Program-made: the position numbers and the translations under genes
Notes under the pieces: generated by a model
The model's input: only the letters and a program-made list of their open reading frames with translations
Databases searched by the model: none
Told to the model about the DNA's origin: nothing
Assembly (NCBI GenBank): GCA_002299005.1
Contig: DBMZ01000055.1
Location: 5,868-12,651, forward strand
Origin: Alphaproteobacteria bacterium UBA685
GTDB lineage: Bacteria; Pseudomonadota; Alphaproteobacteria; Puniceispirillales; Puniceispirillaceae
Direction of reading: 5' to 3'
Length of the DNA stretch: 6,784 bases
Part shown: positions 1 through 6,784 of the stretch, piece after piece
Numbering within the stretch: the stretch's first letter is position 1
Layout: each line of letters opens with the position of its first letter

Positions 1-21
1 AAACAAAGTAATCACTATTAT

Positions 22-127
22 ATTCGTAAAATAGCGCGAGATAGACCTGTCGCTTTTTAAAATGTTTTTCATCTGTCTCTGCGCTGATTTTTGGCTTGCA
101 GGTGGTGTTTATGCGCTATTCACGAAT
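22..127. repeat. Imperfect inverted repeat with distant arms (22-37 and 113-127)
   Basis: The left arm ATTCGTAAAATAGCGC (22-37) is nearly the reverse complement of the right arm GCGCTATTCACGAAT (113-127). Eight bases (AATAGCGC/GCGCTATT) and then six bases (ATTCGT/ACGAAT) match exactly, separated by two bases on the left and one on the right. The arms lie about 75 bases apart, upstream of the acyl-CoA dehydrogenase gene. The right arm also contains a short symmetric element, ATTC-AC-GAAT (118-127). The pair could be two copies of a regulator site in opposite orientation, or chance. The match is seen directly; any function is inference. Confidence 0.4.
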
Positions 128-150
128 GTGGAAAAATACCGCCTAAACAG

Positions 151-178
151 ATGACTTTATGGCGTGATGCGTTATATT
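151..178 (+). promoter_or_regulatory. Candidate sigma-70-type promoter for the acyl-CoA dehydrogenase gene
   Basis: A -35-like ATGACT (151-156, four of six consensus bases) is followed after 16 bases by a good -10-like TATATT (173-178, five of six). Transcription would begin near 185, leaving a leader of about 40 bases before the start codon at 227. A weaker alternative lies further upstream: TTGGCT at 91-96 with GCTATT at 115-120. This is consensus matching by eye and has not been tested. Confidence 0.35.
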
Positions 179-182
179 ACGC
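169..182. promoter_or_regulatory. Candidate operator: imperfect palindrome over the -10 box
   Basis: GCGTTATATTACGC (169-182) is symmetric at 12 of 14 positions, with perfect outer arms GCGT/ACGC. It covers the whole candidate -10 box (173-178), which is where a repressor would block polymerase. A related direct repeat overlaps it: GCGTGATGCGTTA (162-174) and GCGTGAGTTA (181-190). Fatty-acid catabolism genes are often controlled by TetR- or GntR-family repressors, but no known operator consensus is recognised here, so the regulator is unknown. Confidence 0.25.
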
Positions 183-214
183 GTGAGTTACTCAAATGAT
201 TAAATGGCATTTCT

Positions 215-220
215 AAGAGA
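215..220 (+). promoter_or_regulatory. Ribosome binding site of the acyl-CoA dehydrogenase gene
   Basis: AAGAGA lies six bases before the ATG at 227-229, which supports that start. A second ATG at 223-225 is only two bases from this site and in another frame; it reads three codons and stops at 232-234, so it is not a gene start. The protein beginning at 227 opens with MYRAPVQDM, which matches the usual N-terminus of this family. Confidence 0.55.
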
Positions 221-226
221 CGATGA

Positions 227-1993
227 ATGTATAGAGCCCCTGTTCAAGATATGAAATTCGCTTTAAAGAGCGTGCAAAATGATAGACCTCATCTAGCGGG
301 CGCCTTGCCTGATGAAGAGATGATTGATGTTATCTTGACCGAAGCAGGCAAATTGGCTGGTGATGTAATCGCGCCTTTGAACCATGAGGCGGACAAGGCT
401 GGCGGGGCAAAGCGCCTTGATGATGGCACAGTGCAAACGCCAAATGGCTTTGTCGATGCCTTCTCACAGCTAGCTGAAGGCGGCTGGACCTCTATGGAAG
501 CGGCAGAAGCCTTTGGCGGCCAAGAGATGCCTCTGGCGCTTAGCTCATGCGTGAATGAGATGTGGCAGGCATCGAACATGGCCTTTTCCTTGTGCCATTT
601 GCTAACCCAAGGCCTTATTTCAGCCTTAGAACATTCGGCAAATGAAGCACAGCAAAATATCTTCATCCCGCCGATGGTTGAGGGGCGTTGGACAGGCACG
701 ATGAACTTAACAGAGCCGCAAGCTGGCACAGATTTGGCGGCGATTAAGACAAAGGCTGTTAAGAATGGCGATCATTACCTAATCTCAGGCCAGAAGATCT
801 ACATCACCTATGGTGAGCATGATATGGCTGAGAATATTGTGCATCTTGTGCTTGCGAGAACGCCTGATGCGCCAGAAGGTCATAAGGGTATCTCGGTCTT
901 TTTGGTGCCAAAATTCCACATTAATGAAGATGGCTCGCTTGGGGCGCAAAATGATGTGCACTGCGTTTCAATTGAAAAGAAACTGGGCATTAAAGGCTCA
1001 CCGACCGCTGTATTGCAATATGGCGATAATGGCGGAGCTGTTGGGTATCTTGTTGGCGAAGAAAACCAAGGCTTGGCGATTATGTTTGGCATGATGAACC
1101 ATGCGCGCTTTAATGTTGGCTTGCAAGGTTTGGCTTTGAGTGACCGCGCTTTGCAACAAGCGCTATCTTATGCGGATGTGCGCGTGCAAGGCACACCTTT
1201 GGGCAGAGAGCCAAAAAGCCCAATTATCCATCACCCTGATGTGACAAGATTACTTGGCCAAATGAAGGCTGAGAGTGAGGCCATGCGCGCGCTGATGATT
1301 TATGGCGCGGCCTTGCTTGATGAGGCTGAAGGCGGCGATGAGGCGGTATCACGCCGCGCTGATTTCATGATCCCGATTATCAAGGGCTGGTTAACAGAGC
1401 AGTCGCTTATCATGACCTCGCATAATGTGCAGATTCATGGCGGGATGGGCTTTATCGAAGAGACAGGCGCTGCACAGCATTACCGTGATGCGCGGATTCT
1501 GCCGATTTATGAGGGCACGACGGCTATTCAGTCAAATGACCTTTTATTCCGCAAAACCATGCGTGACGAGGCCGCAGAGGCCAAAGCGTTGCTAGCTGAG
1601 ATTGCCACAGACGCGGCACAGGCCACAGGCCATGATAATGAAGCAATAGCGCAATTAGCCGCCAATCTTAGCTTGAAAGTGGCTGAGGCAGAAGCTGGTA
1701 TTCACAGCCTGATGGCGCGCCAGAATAACCCGCGCGAAATTGCGGCGTCTGGTGTGTCTTATTTGATGATGCTGGGCACATTGACAGGTGGCTGGATGCT
1801 ATTGCGTCAAGGCCTTCACGCGGCAGAGGCCCTTGCGCTTCCAGAGGCAGACACAGCCTTTTTGCATAATAAGCTTGCCTCTTTGCGCCTATTCAACGCG
1901 CTAAGCTTGCCGCAAGTCTCTGCGCATGCTGAGACAATCATGCTTGCAGGCACAGCCACTGAAAGCCTTAATATCGCTGAGTGGCTGGCCTAA
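227..1993 (+). CDS. Acyl-CoA dehydrogenase, DmdC-like long form
   Basis: FAD-dependent cytoplasmic enzyme that makes the trans-2-enoyl-CoA from an acyl-CoA, passing electrons to electron-transfer flavoprotein; first oxidation of beta-oxidation. The 588 residues fit the long (about 590-residue) subfamily. Residues 1-35 (MYRAPVQDM...) form the short N-terminal extension typical of it. The helical and beta-barrel domains follow, with FAD/substrate motif TEPQAGTD (162-169) and ISGQKIYIT (186-194). The C-terminal dehydrogenase domain has QIHGGMGFIEE (402-412) and PIYEGTTAIQ (426-435), where Glu429 is the expected catalytic base. About 450-588 is the extra C-terminal domain of this subfamily. The subfamily includes DmdC, which acts on methylmercaptopropionyl-CoA, but also general acyl-CoA dehydrogenases, and motifs cannot separate them. 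It is transcribed alone, convergent with the cluster to its right. Family assignment is firm; the substrate is unknown. Confidence 0.95.
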   Translation: MYRAPVQDMKFALKSVQNDRPHLAGALPDEEMIDVILTEAGKLAGDVIAPLNHEADKAGGAKRLDDGTVQTPNGFVDAFSQLAEGGWTSMEAAEAFGGQEMPLALSSCVNEMWQASNMAFSLCHLLTQGLISALEHSANEAQQNIFIPPMVEGRWTGTMNLTEPQAGTDLAAIKTKAVKNGDHYLISGQKIYITYGEHDMAENIVHLVLARTPDAPEGHKGISVFLVPKFHINEDGSLGAQNDVHCVSIEKKLGIKGSPTAVLQYGDNGGAVGYLVGEENQGLAIMFGMMNHARFNVGLQGLALSDRALQQALSYADVRVQGTPLGREPKSPIIHHPDVTRLLGQMKAESEAMRALMIYGAALLDEAEGGDEAVSRRADFMIPIIKGWLTEQSLIMTSHNVQIHGGMGFIEETGAAQHYRDARILPIYEGTTAIQSNDLLFRKTMRDEAAEAKALLAEIATDAAQATGHDNEAIAQLAANLSLKVAEAEAGIHSLMARQNNPREIAASGVSYLMMLGTLTGGWMLLRQGLHAAEALALPEADTAFLHNKLASLRLFNALSLPQVSAHAETIMLAGTATESLNIAEWLA

Positions 1994-1998
1994 TACGC

Positions 1999-3636
1999 TT
2001 ATTGCGGGCTATTTGTGCGTAATTCGAATTTTTGAATCTTGCCTGTTGCGGTTTTCGGTAATGTGCCGAAAATCACATATTTTGGCCGCTTAAAGCCTGC
2101 TAGATGCGTGCGTGAGAAGGCAATGATTTCTTCTTCGGTCGCTGTTGCACCCTCTTTTAATTCCACAAAGGCGCAAGGCACTTCGCCCCATTTTTCATCC
2201 TTGCGCGCGACCACGGCGGCAAGAGCGACAGAAGGGTGCCTGTGAAGCACAGATTCAATCTCAACAGATGAGATGTTCTCACCGCCGGAGATGATGATAT
2301 CTTTGAGCCTGTCTTTGACTTCCATATAACCGCCCGGATGCATGACCCCAAGGTCGCCAGAGCGAAGCCAGCCACTTGATAGGGTGGCATCAGTTGCCGC
2401 CTTATCTTTGAGGTAGCCTTTCATAATTGTATTGCCGCGGATCCAAATCTCACCCATCGTCTCGCCATCAGCAGGCACATCCTTGCCAGTCTCAAGGCTG
2501 ACGATACGAAGGCTATCTGTGTGAACCATAGCTGCACCTTGGCGCGCTTTGATTGTGGCTTTTTGCGCAAAATCCAGCTCATCCCAATCAGAATTCCAGC
2601 TACACATGATGGTATGGCCATAGGTTTCTGTTAGGCCATAGACTTGCGTGACGTTAAAGCCGAGTGCTTCAACCGCTTCTAATATCGCGGCAGGGGGCGG
2701 GGCACCGGCGGTCATAACCTCAACCTTATGCTTTAGCGGTTTGCGCACGCTATCATCAGCGTTTACAATCATCCCAAGCACAATCGGCGCGCCGCCAAAA
2801 TGCGTGATCTCATGCTCATGGGCCAAATCATAAATAGCCTCAGGTGTAATCGCTCTAATGCAAATAATCGTGCCTGCCAGCGATGTCATCGTCCAAGCAT
2901 GGCCCCAACCATTACAATGGAACATCGGCACTGTATAAAGATATGATGGGTGACGCGGCAGATTCCAATCTGTCACTGTGCCCATAGACATCAAGTAAGA
3001 GCCTCTATGGTGATAGACAACGCCTTTTGGCTTGCCACTTGTGCCGGATGTATAGTTAAGCGTGATAGGATCCCATTCATCAGCGGGTAATTCCCACGCA
3101 AAATCTGGATCACCACCGGCCAAGAACGCTTCATAATCCTGCACGCCAAGACAGCCGCCCTCAATGCCTTCTTCTGTATCGATAATATCAATCACCGTGA
3201 TATCATCACGGCCAATCTCTGCCAAAGCCTGCTTGATTTGCGCCGAAAAGCCTGTGTCAGTGATAAGGAAACGTGCTTCACCATGATTTAAAATATAAGC
3301 AATGGTGGCGCTATCGAGGCGGATATTGATTGTGTTCAAAACACCGCCCGCCATTGGCACACCAAAATGGCACTCAACTAATTCAGGCGTATTTGCCGCC
3401 ATAACCGCAACTGTGTCATGTTTTTGCAAGCCAGCTTTTGTCAGAGCAGAGGCAAGACGCTTACAACGCTCATAGGTTTGTGACCAGCTATAGCGACGGC
3501 TACCATAGATAACAGAGGTGCGGTCGCCAAACATAAGCGCCGTTCGAGGCAAAAATGACAGAGGCGAAAGAGGCACATAATTTGATGCCTGCTTGTCAAA
3601 TTGATCATATTTATCAGATGTATAGCTAAATGTCAT
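1999..3636 (-). CDS. AMP-forming acyl-CoA ligase (fatty-acid CoA ligase type)
   Basis: Activates a carboxylic acid with ATP to an acyl-adenylate and then transfers it to CoA, the entry step to beta-oxidation. All key motifs of the ANL superfamily are present in 545 residues: P-loop YTSGTSGKPKG (195-205), YGLTET (333-338), GWLRSGDLG (422-430) with the ATP-ribose-binding Asp428, hinge region KDRLKDIIISGGENIS (441-456), and PKTATGKIQK (527-536) with catalytic Lys533. PMFHCNGWG (237-245) and the N-terminus with YVPLSPLSFLPR (20-31) resemble the subfamily of plant AAE-type and bacterial medium/long-chain ligases rather than classical FadD or DmdB; that subgrouping is from memory. The start at 3636 has GAGAG about eight bases upstream. 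It is the last gene of the minus-strand cluster, 36 bases after the fusion gene. Chain length or aromatic preference cannot be read from the sequence. Confidence 0.93.
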   Translation of the reverse strand: MTFSYTSDKYDQFDKQASNYVPLSPLSFLPRTALMFGDRTSVIYGSRRYSWSQTYERCKRLASALTKAGLQKHDTVAVMAANTPELVECHFGVPMAGGVLNTINIRLDSATIAYILNHGEARFLITDTGFSAQIKQALAEIGRDDITVIDIIDTEEGIEGGCLGVQDYEAFLAGGDPDFAWELPADEWDPITLNYTSGTSGKPKGVVYHHRGSYLMSMGTVTDWNLPRHPSYLYTVPMFHCNGWGHAWTMTSLAGTIICIRAITPEAIYDLAHEHEITHFGGAPIVLGMIVNADDSVRKPLKHKVEVMTAGAPPPAAILEAVEALGFNVTQVYGLTETYGHTIMCSWNSDWDELDFAQKATIKARQGAAMVHTDSLRIVSLETGKDVPADGETMGEIWIRGNTIMKGYLKDKAATDATLSSGWLRSGDLGVMHPGGYMEVKDRLKDIIISGGENISSVEIESVLHRHPSVALAAVVARKDEKWGEVPCAFVELKEGATATEEEIIAFSRTHLAGFKRPKYVIFGTLPKTATGKIQKFELRTNSPQ

Positions 3637-3672
3637 AATCTTAACTCTCAGATGATATGTCTTGCGGCTACC

Positions 3673-6036
3673 TTAATTTCTAACAGGTGTGCCCTTATCA
3701 AGCATAGTTGAAATGCGCTCATATGTCGGGGCTGTTTGGGCCAAGCGGATAAAGGCACGACGCTCTCTTGCATAAAGCGCATCTTCATCCACTATCATGC
3801 TGGCCTCATCTTCATCTGCCGTCACAATCGTCGCAATCTGCATCGCCACACTCTTATCATGGGCAAAGAACAGGCCATCGGCAATGCCCTTATCCATAAA
3901 GGCGGCCATTTCATCACGCAAATCAAACGGGGCAAGCGTGATCTCTGGTTCTTGCGGCGGGGTATAGCCAGCGTTAATCATCTCTTCAAGCATGTTCATT
4001 GACTGGGTAATAAGCTTATCTCTATTCATCACCGCGCTATCATGGGCGTCTCTGAAATATTGAAATTTCGCGCTTGTCTCAGGTGAGGTGCCTGTGAGGC
4101 CATAGCCGATTTGCATCCATGTCTGCCAAGCCGCTTTACGCCAATCACCTGTTGCCTCAAACCAGCGCAGATAGCTTTCTTTGACACCGCCGCCAGCAGG
4201 CACAACACCAACGCCAGACTCAACCAGCCCAAGCACTGAATTACTATGGGCCACAAGCCTATCGCAATGCGCTAGCACTTCAAACCCACCGCCAATCGCA
4301 AGACCAGATGGCGCGCCAACAACCGGCACGTTGGTATATTTCAAGGCCTTTACAGCCTTTTGGAAGCGATCCAAAAACCCATCAATGCCGTCCCAATCCT
4401 TTGTCTCGATGAACGCGCGGAAGGCGTTAAGGTCAACACCGGCAGAGAAATGTTGCGCATCATTATGAACGATAATGCCGCGACCTGGATTTCTGGCGGC
4501 TTCTGCCACAATTTGCATCGAGAGATCATTCAAAGCATTGGCCTTTGAGTGAAACTCTATCAGGCGCAGATTATCACCAATCTCGAACAAGCTTGCCGCG
4601 CTATTGCTGGCAATTGGCACAAGGCAACGGCGCATCATATGAAAACGTGTTGTCCCTTCAGGCAGATTGACAGGTGCATCTGCAAGACGTTCACCTTGCT
4701 GGCTAAATTGGGCGACTTGTAAGGCCTCATCCGCCGGTGCATAGAAGGGCGCATCACCCATCAAAGCTTGCGGTACAGCCAAGCCTGCCTGCGTGATAAG
4801 CGTGCGCACAGTCTCATGAGAGAGCGCATCCATCATCTCAAACGGGCCTTTAATCCAGTTAAAGCCAAGCTTCATCGCATCATCAATTTGTTGCGGTGTG
4901 CGTGTCACCTCTGGGATAAGAGCGGCCGCATAGGCAAGAATATGGCCAAGGGCAGAGCGCACAAAGGCCGTCTGCGCCCCCTCAGCTTCGTTCGTATCAC
5001 CGTTTTCGTCTATTAGCATCACAAGCGGATCTTCATTATTGGCCTGCATTTGCGCGGCTAGGTCTGCCTTGCGACATAGGTGTGTTTTGCGCGGCGCCAA
5101 AGACCCATCAGCGATATTGACTGCCCATTCTGCCTCATCCTCATCAATCCGGTAGAAGCCACCAAGGCCTTTATCGCCTGTATAGCCTTGGCTAATCATT
5201 GATTGGATTAGCGGTTGCACAGGGTTTTTGCGCTGACCAACCTCATGAAACGCATCATCAACAGGCAAGATAGTCGCAAGCGTGTCGACAACATCAGCCA
5301 TCAAATCAACGCCAATCAAATCATAAAGGCCAAAAACGCCTGTTTTGGGAATCCCCATAGGACGTCCCATAAGCGCGTCAGCATCTTCAATCGCTAGCCC
5401 ATGCTTTGCCGCCTCATTAAGGCCCACCTGAAGCGCGTAGACACCGACACGATTGCCCAAAAAGCCCGGCGTATCATCACAAGCCACAACACCCTTGCCC
5501 AAGATACGGTCATTGAAATCAGCCAAAATATCGATGACATCATCTGCTGTATGTTCACCACGCACCAATTCAAGCAAGCGCATATAACGCACAGGGTTGA
5601 AATAATGCGTAATCGCAAAACGTGCCTGAAAATCAGCCGGCATATCCTCAACAAGCAATTTAATCGGGATAGTCGAGGTGTTTGACGTGATAATGCAGTC
5701 TGATTTACATGTGTCATTCAAGCGCTGATAAAGGTCTTTTTTGATATCAAGACGCTCGACAACCGCTTCAACAATCCAGTCATAATTGGCCAACGCATCG
5801 AAATCATCTCTGATATTGCCTGTTTTGATAAGCGCGCTTTTCTTTTTATGCATCAGGGCAGGGGGATCTGATTTTAACAGACGTTCAATCGCGCTATCGG
5901 CGACCGCATTTACATTGTCACCATCTGAAGGCAAATCCAACAGCAACACTTCACGCCCTGCATTGGCGATTTGTCCTGCGATGGCGCTACCCATTGTGCC
6001 TGAACCAATAACAGCAATTTTTTGTAAATCTCTCAT
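3673..6036 (-). CDS. 3-hydroxyacyl-CoA dehydrogenase/enoyl-CoA hydratase fusion (FadN-type order)
   Basis: Bifunctional beta-oxidation enzyme: hydrates enoyl-CoA to 3-hydroxyacyl-CoA and oxidises it with NAD+ to 3-ketoacyl-CoA. Unlike E. coli FadB, the dehydrogenase comes first, as in Bacillus FadN, whose length (about 790) it matches. Residues 1-185 are the NAD-binding domain with GSGTMG (11-16), SNTST (118-122) and the His144/Glu156 pair in THYFNPVRYMRLLE. DTPGFLGNR (188-196) opens the dehydrogenase C-terminal domains, which run to about 445. The hydratase/isomerase domain spans about 485-625: oxyanion-hole segment HFSAGVDL (529-536), GGGFE with Glu586, and VESGVG with Glu606, matching the two catalytic glutamates of classical hydratase, so both activities look intact. 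A helical tail follows to 787. The ATG at 6034-6036 has AAAGAG seven bases upstream and lies directly before the nucleotide-binding fold. It sits between the hydrolase and ligase genes, probably in one transcript. The partner thiolase is not in view. Confidence 0.94.
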   Translation of the reverse strand: MRDLQKIAVIGSGTMGSAIAGQIANAGREVLLLDLPSDGDNVNAVADSAIERLLKSDPPALMHKKKSALIKTGNIRDDFDALANYDWIVEAVVERLDIKKDLYQRLNDTCKSDCIITSNTSTIPIKLLVEDMPADFQARFAITHYFNPVRYMRLLELVRGEHTADDVIDILADFNDRILGKGVVACDDTPGFLGNRVGVYALQVGLNEAAKHGLAIEDADALMGRPMGIPKTGVFGLYDLIGVDLMADVVDTLATILPVDDAFHEVGQRKNPVQPLIQSMISQGYTGDKGLGGFYRIDEDEAEWAVNIADGSLAPRKTHLCRKADLAAQMQANNEDPLVMLIDENGDTNEAEGAQTAFVRSALGHILAYAAALIPEVTRTPQQIDDAMKLGFNWIKGPFEMMDALSHETVRTLITQAGLAVPQALMGDAPFYAPADEALQVAQFSQQGERLADAPVNLPEGTTRFHMMRRCLVPIASNSAASLFEIGDNLRLIEFHSKANALNDLSMQIVAEAARNPGRGIIVHNDAQHFSAGVDLNAFRAFIETKDWDGIDGFLDRFQKAVKALKYTNVPVVGAPSGLAIGGGFEVLAHCDRLVAHSNSVLGLVESGVGVVPAGGGVKESYLRWFEATGDWRKAAWQTWMQIGYGLTGTSPETSAKFQYFRDAHDSAVMNRDKLITQSMNMLEEMINAGYTPPQEPEITLAPFDLRDEMAAFMDKGIADGLFFAHDKSVAMQIATIVTADEDEASMIVDEDALYARERRAFIRLAQTAPTYERISTMLDKGTPVRN

Positions 6037-6043
6037 CGAAAAT

Positions 6044-6049
6044 CTCTTT
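6044..6049 (-). promoter_or_regulatory. Ribosome binding site of the fusion gene
   Basis: On the minus strand AAAGAG stands seven bases before the ATG at 6036-6034. It supports that start over any later in-frame methionine, as does the position of the GSGTMG loop only ten residues into the protein. Confidence 0.5.
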
Positions 6050-6080
6050 CAGCGGGGACTAAGTCTTAAACGTCAAATAA

Positions 6081-6110
6081 TAAGGGTGCGAGGCCAGAAA
6101 ATAACCCTAG
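6081..6110 (-). terminator. Weak hairpin with AT-rich tail at the end of the hydrolase gene
   Basis: On the minus strand AGGGT (6108-6104), overlapping the hydrolase stop codon, can pair with ACCCT (6087-6083) across a 16-base loop, followed by TTATTATTT. The stem has only five pairs and the tail is interrupted by A, so at most this is a leaky terminator or a message-end stabiliser between the hydrolase and fusion genes. It may equally be chance. Confidence 0.15.
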
Positions 6111-6784
6111 GCGAGGAAGGCGCGTAGGTGTTTGTTGACTTCATACGGTCTTTCAGATGGCAAGAAATGGCCAGCATCTTCGATGATTTGCAAGGTGCAA
6201 TTCTCAAGCGCATCTGCCATTTTCTTGCCAGCCTTGGCAGGAGTCATCTTGTCATGGCTTGCAAGAATGGCGAGTGACGGGCACATAATCGCCGCCGCGG
6301 CATCTGGCCCGTCATGATACTGATTACAAGCCGACAGATCAGCGAACAGCGCTTGATTATCATTGCTCTCCATAACAGCGGTGCCAAATTCAATATGCGT
6401 CTGGCCAGGCCAGCTATGCGCATAAAGGTGGCTGTCATTGGCATGCGCCCAATTAACCATCGCTTGATAGGCGGCGGGTGGATTATTCATCGCCATATCA
6501 AGCAAAGCATCATTCACCGGAATGGCTAATGCGCCAGCGATTAAGCACAGTTTTGTTACCTTTTCAGGATAGCGTTTGGCCATCTCTAGGCCGACTAAAC
6601 AGCCTTGTGAATGGCCAATGATAGTGGCAGAAGAGACGCCAAGCGCCTCTAATAGGCCAGCATACCAGTCGGCCATCGCCCCTATATCATCCAAAGGCAC
6701 ACCACCAGAATGACCATGAGACGGCATATCAGGGTTCAAGACTTGCCAGCCACGATTGGCAAAAAAGCGCCCTTGTTGCATGAA
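6107..6784 (-). CDS. Alpha/beta hydrolase, N-terminus beyond the window
   Basis: Serine hydrolase of the alpha/beta fold, probably cytoplasmic: no signal peptide is visible, though the true N-terminus is not in the window. The frame stays open through the last base (the codon before the first visible Met, at 6782-6784, is Phe), and that Met lies in a helix region, so it is not the start. The missing part should be roughly 30-50 residues carrying the first strands and the HG oxyanion motif. Numbered from the visible Met: PDMPSHGHSGG (17-27) after strand 4, nucleophile elbow GHSQG with Ser58, Asp177 in ASHDKMTP, and His205 in DAGHFLPSERP near the end, so the catalytic triad is complete. A cap region of about 85-165 is rich in Ala, Asn and His. 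It is first of the visible minus-strand cluster, 70 bases before the fusion gene, suggesting it releases acids or acts on a CoA ester. Esterase, thioesterase, lactonase or lipase cannot be told apart. Confidence 0.88.
   Translation of the reverse strand, partial: FMQQGRFFANRGWQVLNPDMPSHGHSGGVPLDDIGAMADWYAGLLEALGVSSATIIGHSQGCLVGLEMAKRYPEKVTKLCLIAGALAIPVNDALLDMAMNNPPAAYQAMVNWAHANDSHLYAHSWPGQTHIEFGTAVMESNDNQALFADLSACNQYHDGPDAAAAIMCPSLAILASHDKMTPAKAGKKMADALENCTLQIIEDAGHFLPSERPYEVNKHLRAFLA

Noticed and set aside
36..58. GCGA (36-39) and TCGC (50-53) followed by five T, resembling a terminator.
   Set aside because: Only four pairs with mismatches inside; too weak to call.
1..60. Open plus-strand frame from base 1 to a TAA at 58-60, possibly the tail of an upstream gene (19 codons).
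   Set aside because: An open stretch this short is likely by chance, the peptide is not recognisable, and nothing else supports it. DNA to the left would settle it.
289..729. Minus-strand open frame of 146 codons inside the acyl-CoA dehydrogenase gene.
   Set aside because: It lies entirely antisense to a gene with all family motifs, and its product resembles nothing known. The same applies to the other antisense or out-of-frame stretches inside the four genes, such as 5394-5717 and 5786-6127.
2021..2030. Perfect 10-base palindrome AATTCGAATT near the convergent junction.
   Set aside because: It encodes part of the conserved GKIQKFELR segment at the end of the ligase, so codon choice explains it, and its AT-rich arms would not form a stable stem.
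3637..3672. Gap between the fusion gene and the ligase gene examined for a promoter or terminator.
   Set aside because: Only 36 bases, with a plain ribosome binding site and no stem or promoter boxes; consistent with co-transcription.
6071..6081. TTGACG on the minus strand between the hydrolase and fusion genes, a good -35 match.
   Set aside because: No acceptable -10 box lies 16-18 bases downstream (the bases there are GC-rich), so no internal promoter is called.

Overview
The window holds four protein genes, all of fatty-acid or acyl-CoA type, and looks like an ordinary beta-oxidation locus. Protein family features (a DmdC-like acyl-CoA dehydrogenase, a long-chain-type AMP-forming ligase, and a dehydrogenase-first dehydrogenase/hydratase fusion), near-balanced base composition and codon use suggest a proteobacterium, most likely an alphaproteobacterium with moderate GC. 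A marine lineage such as the SAR116 group is possible, but this is an impression from protein style and not a demonstrated placement.

Layout: positions 1-226 are AT-richer intergenic DNA that holds a candidate promoter with a small palindrome over its -10 box and a distant imperfect inverted repeat. On the plus strand, 227-1993 encodes a 588-residue acyl-CoA dehydrogenase. It converges, with only 5 bases between stop codons, on a minus-strand cluster. Read in its own direction, that cluster is: an alpha/beta hydrolase (6784-6107, cut by the window edge), a 787-residue 3-hydroxyacyl-CoA dehydrogenase/enoyl-CoA hydratase fusion (6036-3673), and a 545-residue AMP-forming acyl-CoA ligase (3636-1999). 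The gaps are 70 and 36 bases and no convincing promoter lies inside them, so the three are probably co-transcribed from a promoter beyond the right edge.

Together the products could activate a carboxylic acid to its CoA thioester (ligase), oxidise it to the enoyl-CoA (dehydrogenase), then hydrate and oxidise it to the 3-ketoacyl-CoA (fusion protein). The thiolase that would complete the spiral is not in the window, and neither is an electron-transfer flavoprotein. The hydrolase could release acids from esters or thioesters, but its substrate cannot be read from sequence. I see no mobile element, CRISPR array, RNA gene or clear new system. The findings are modest: regulatory structure in front of the acyl-CoA dehydrogenase gene, and open substrate questions.
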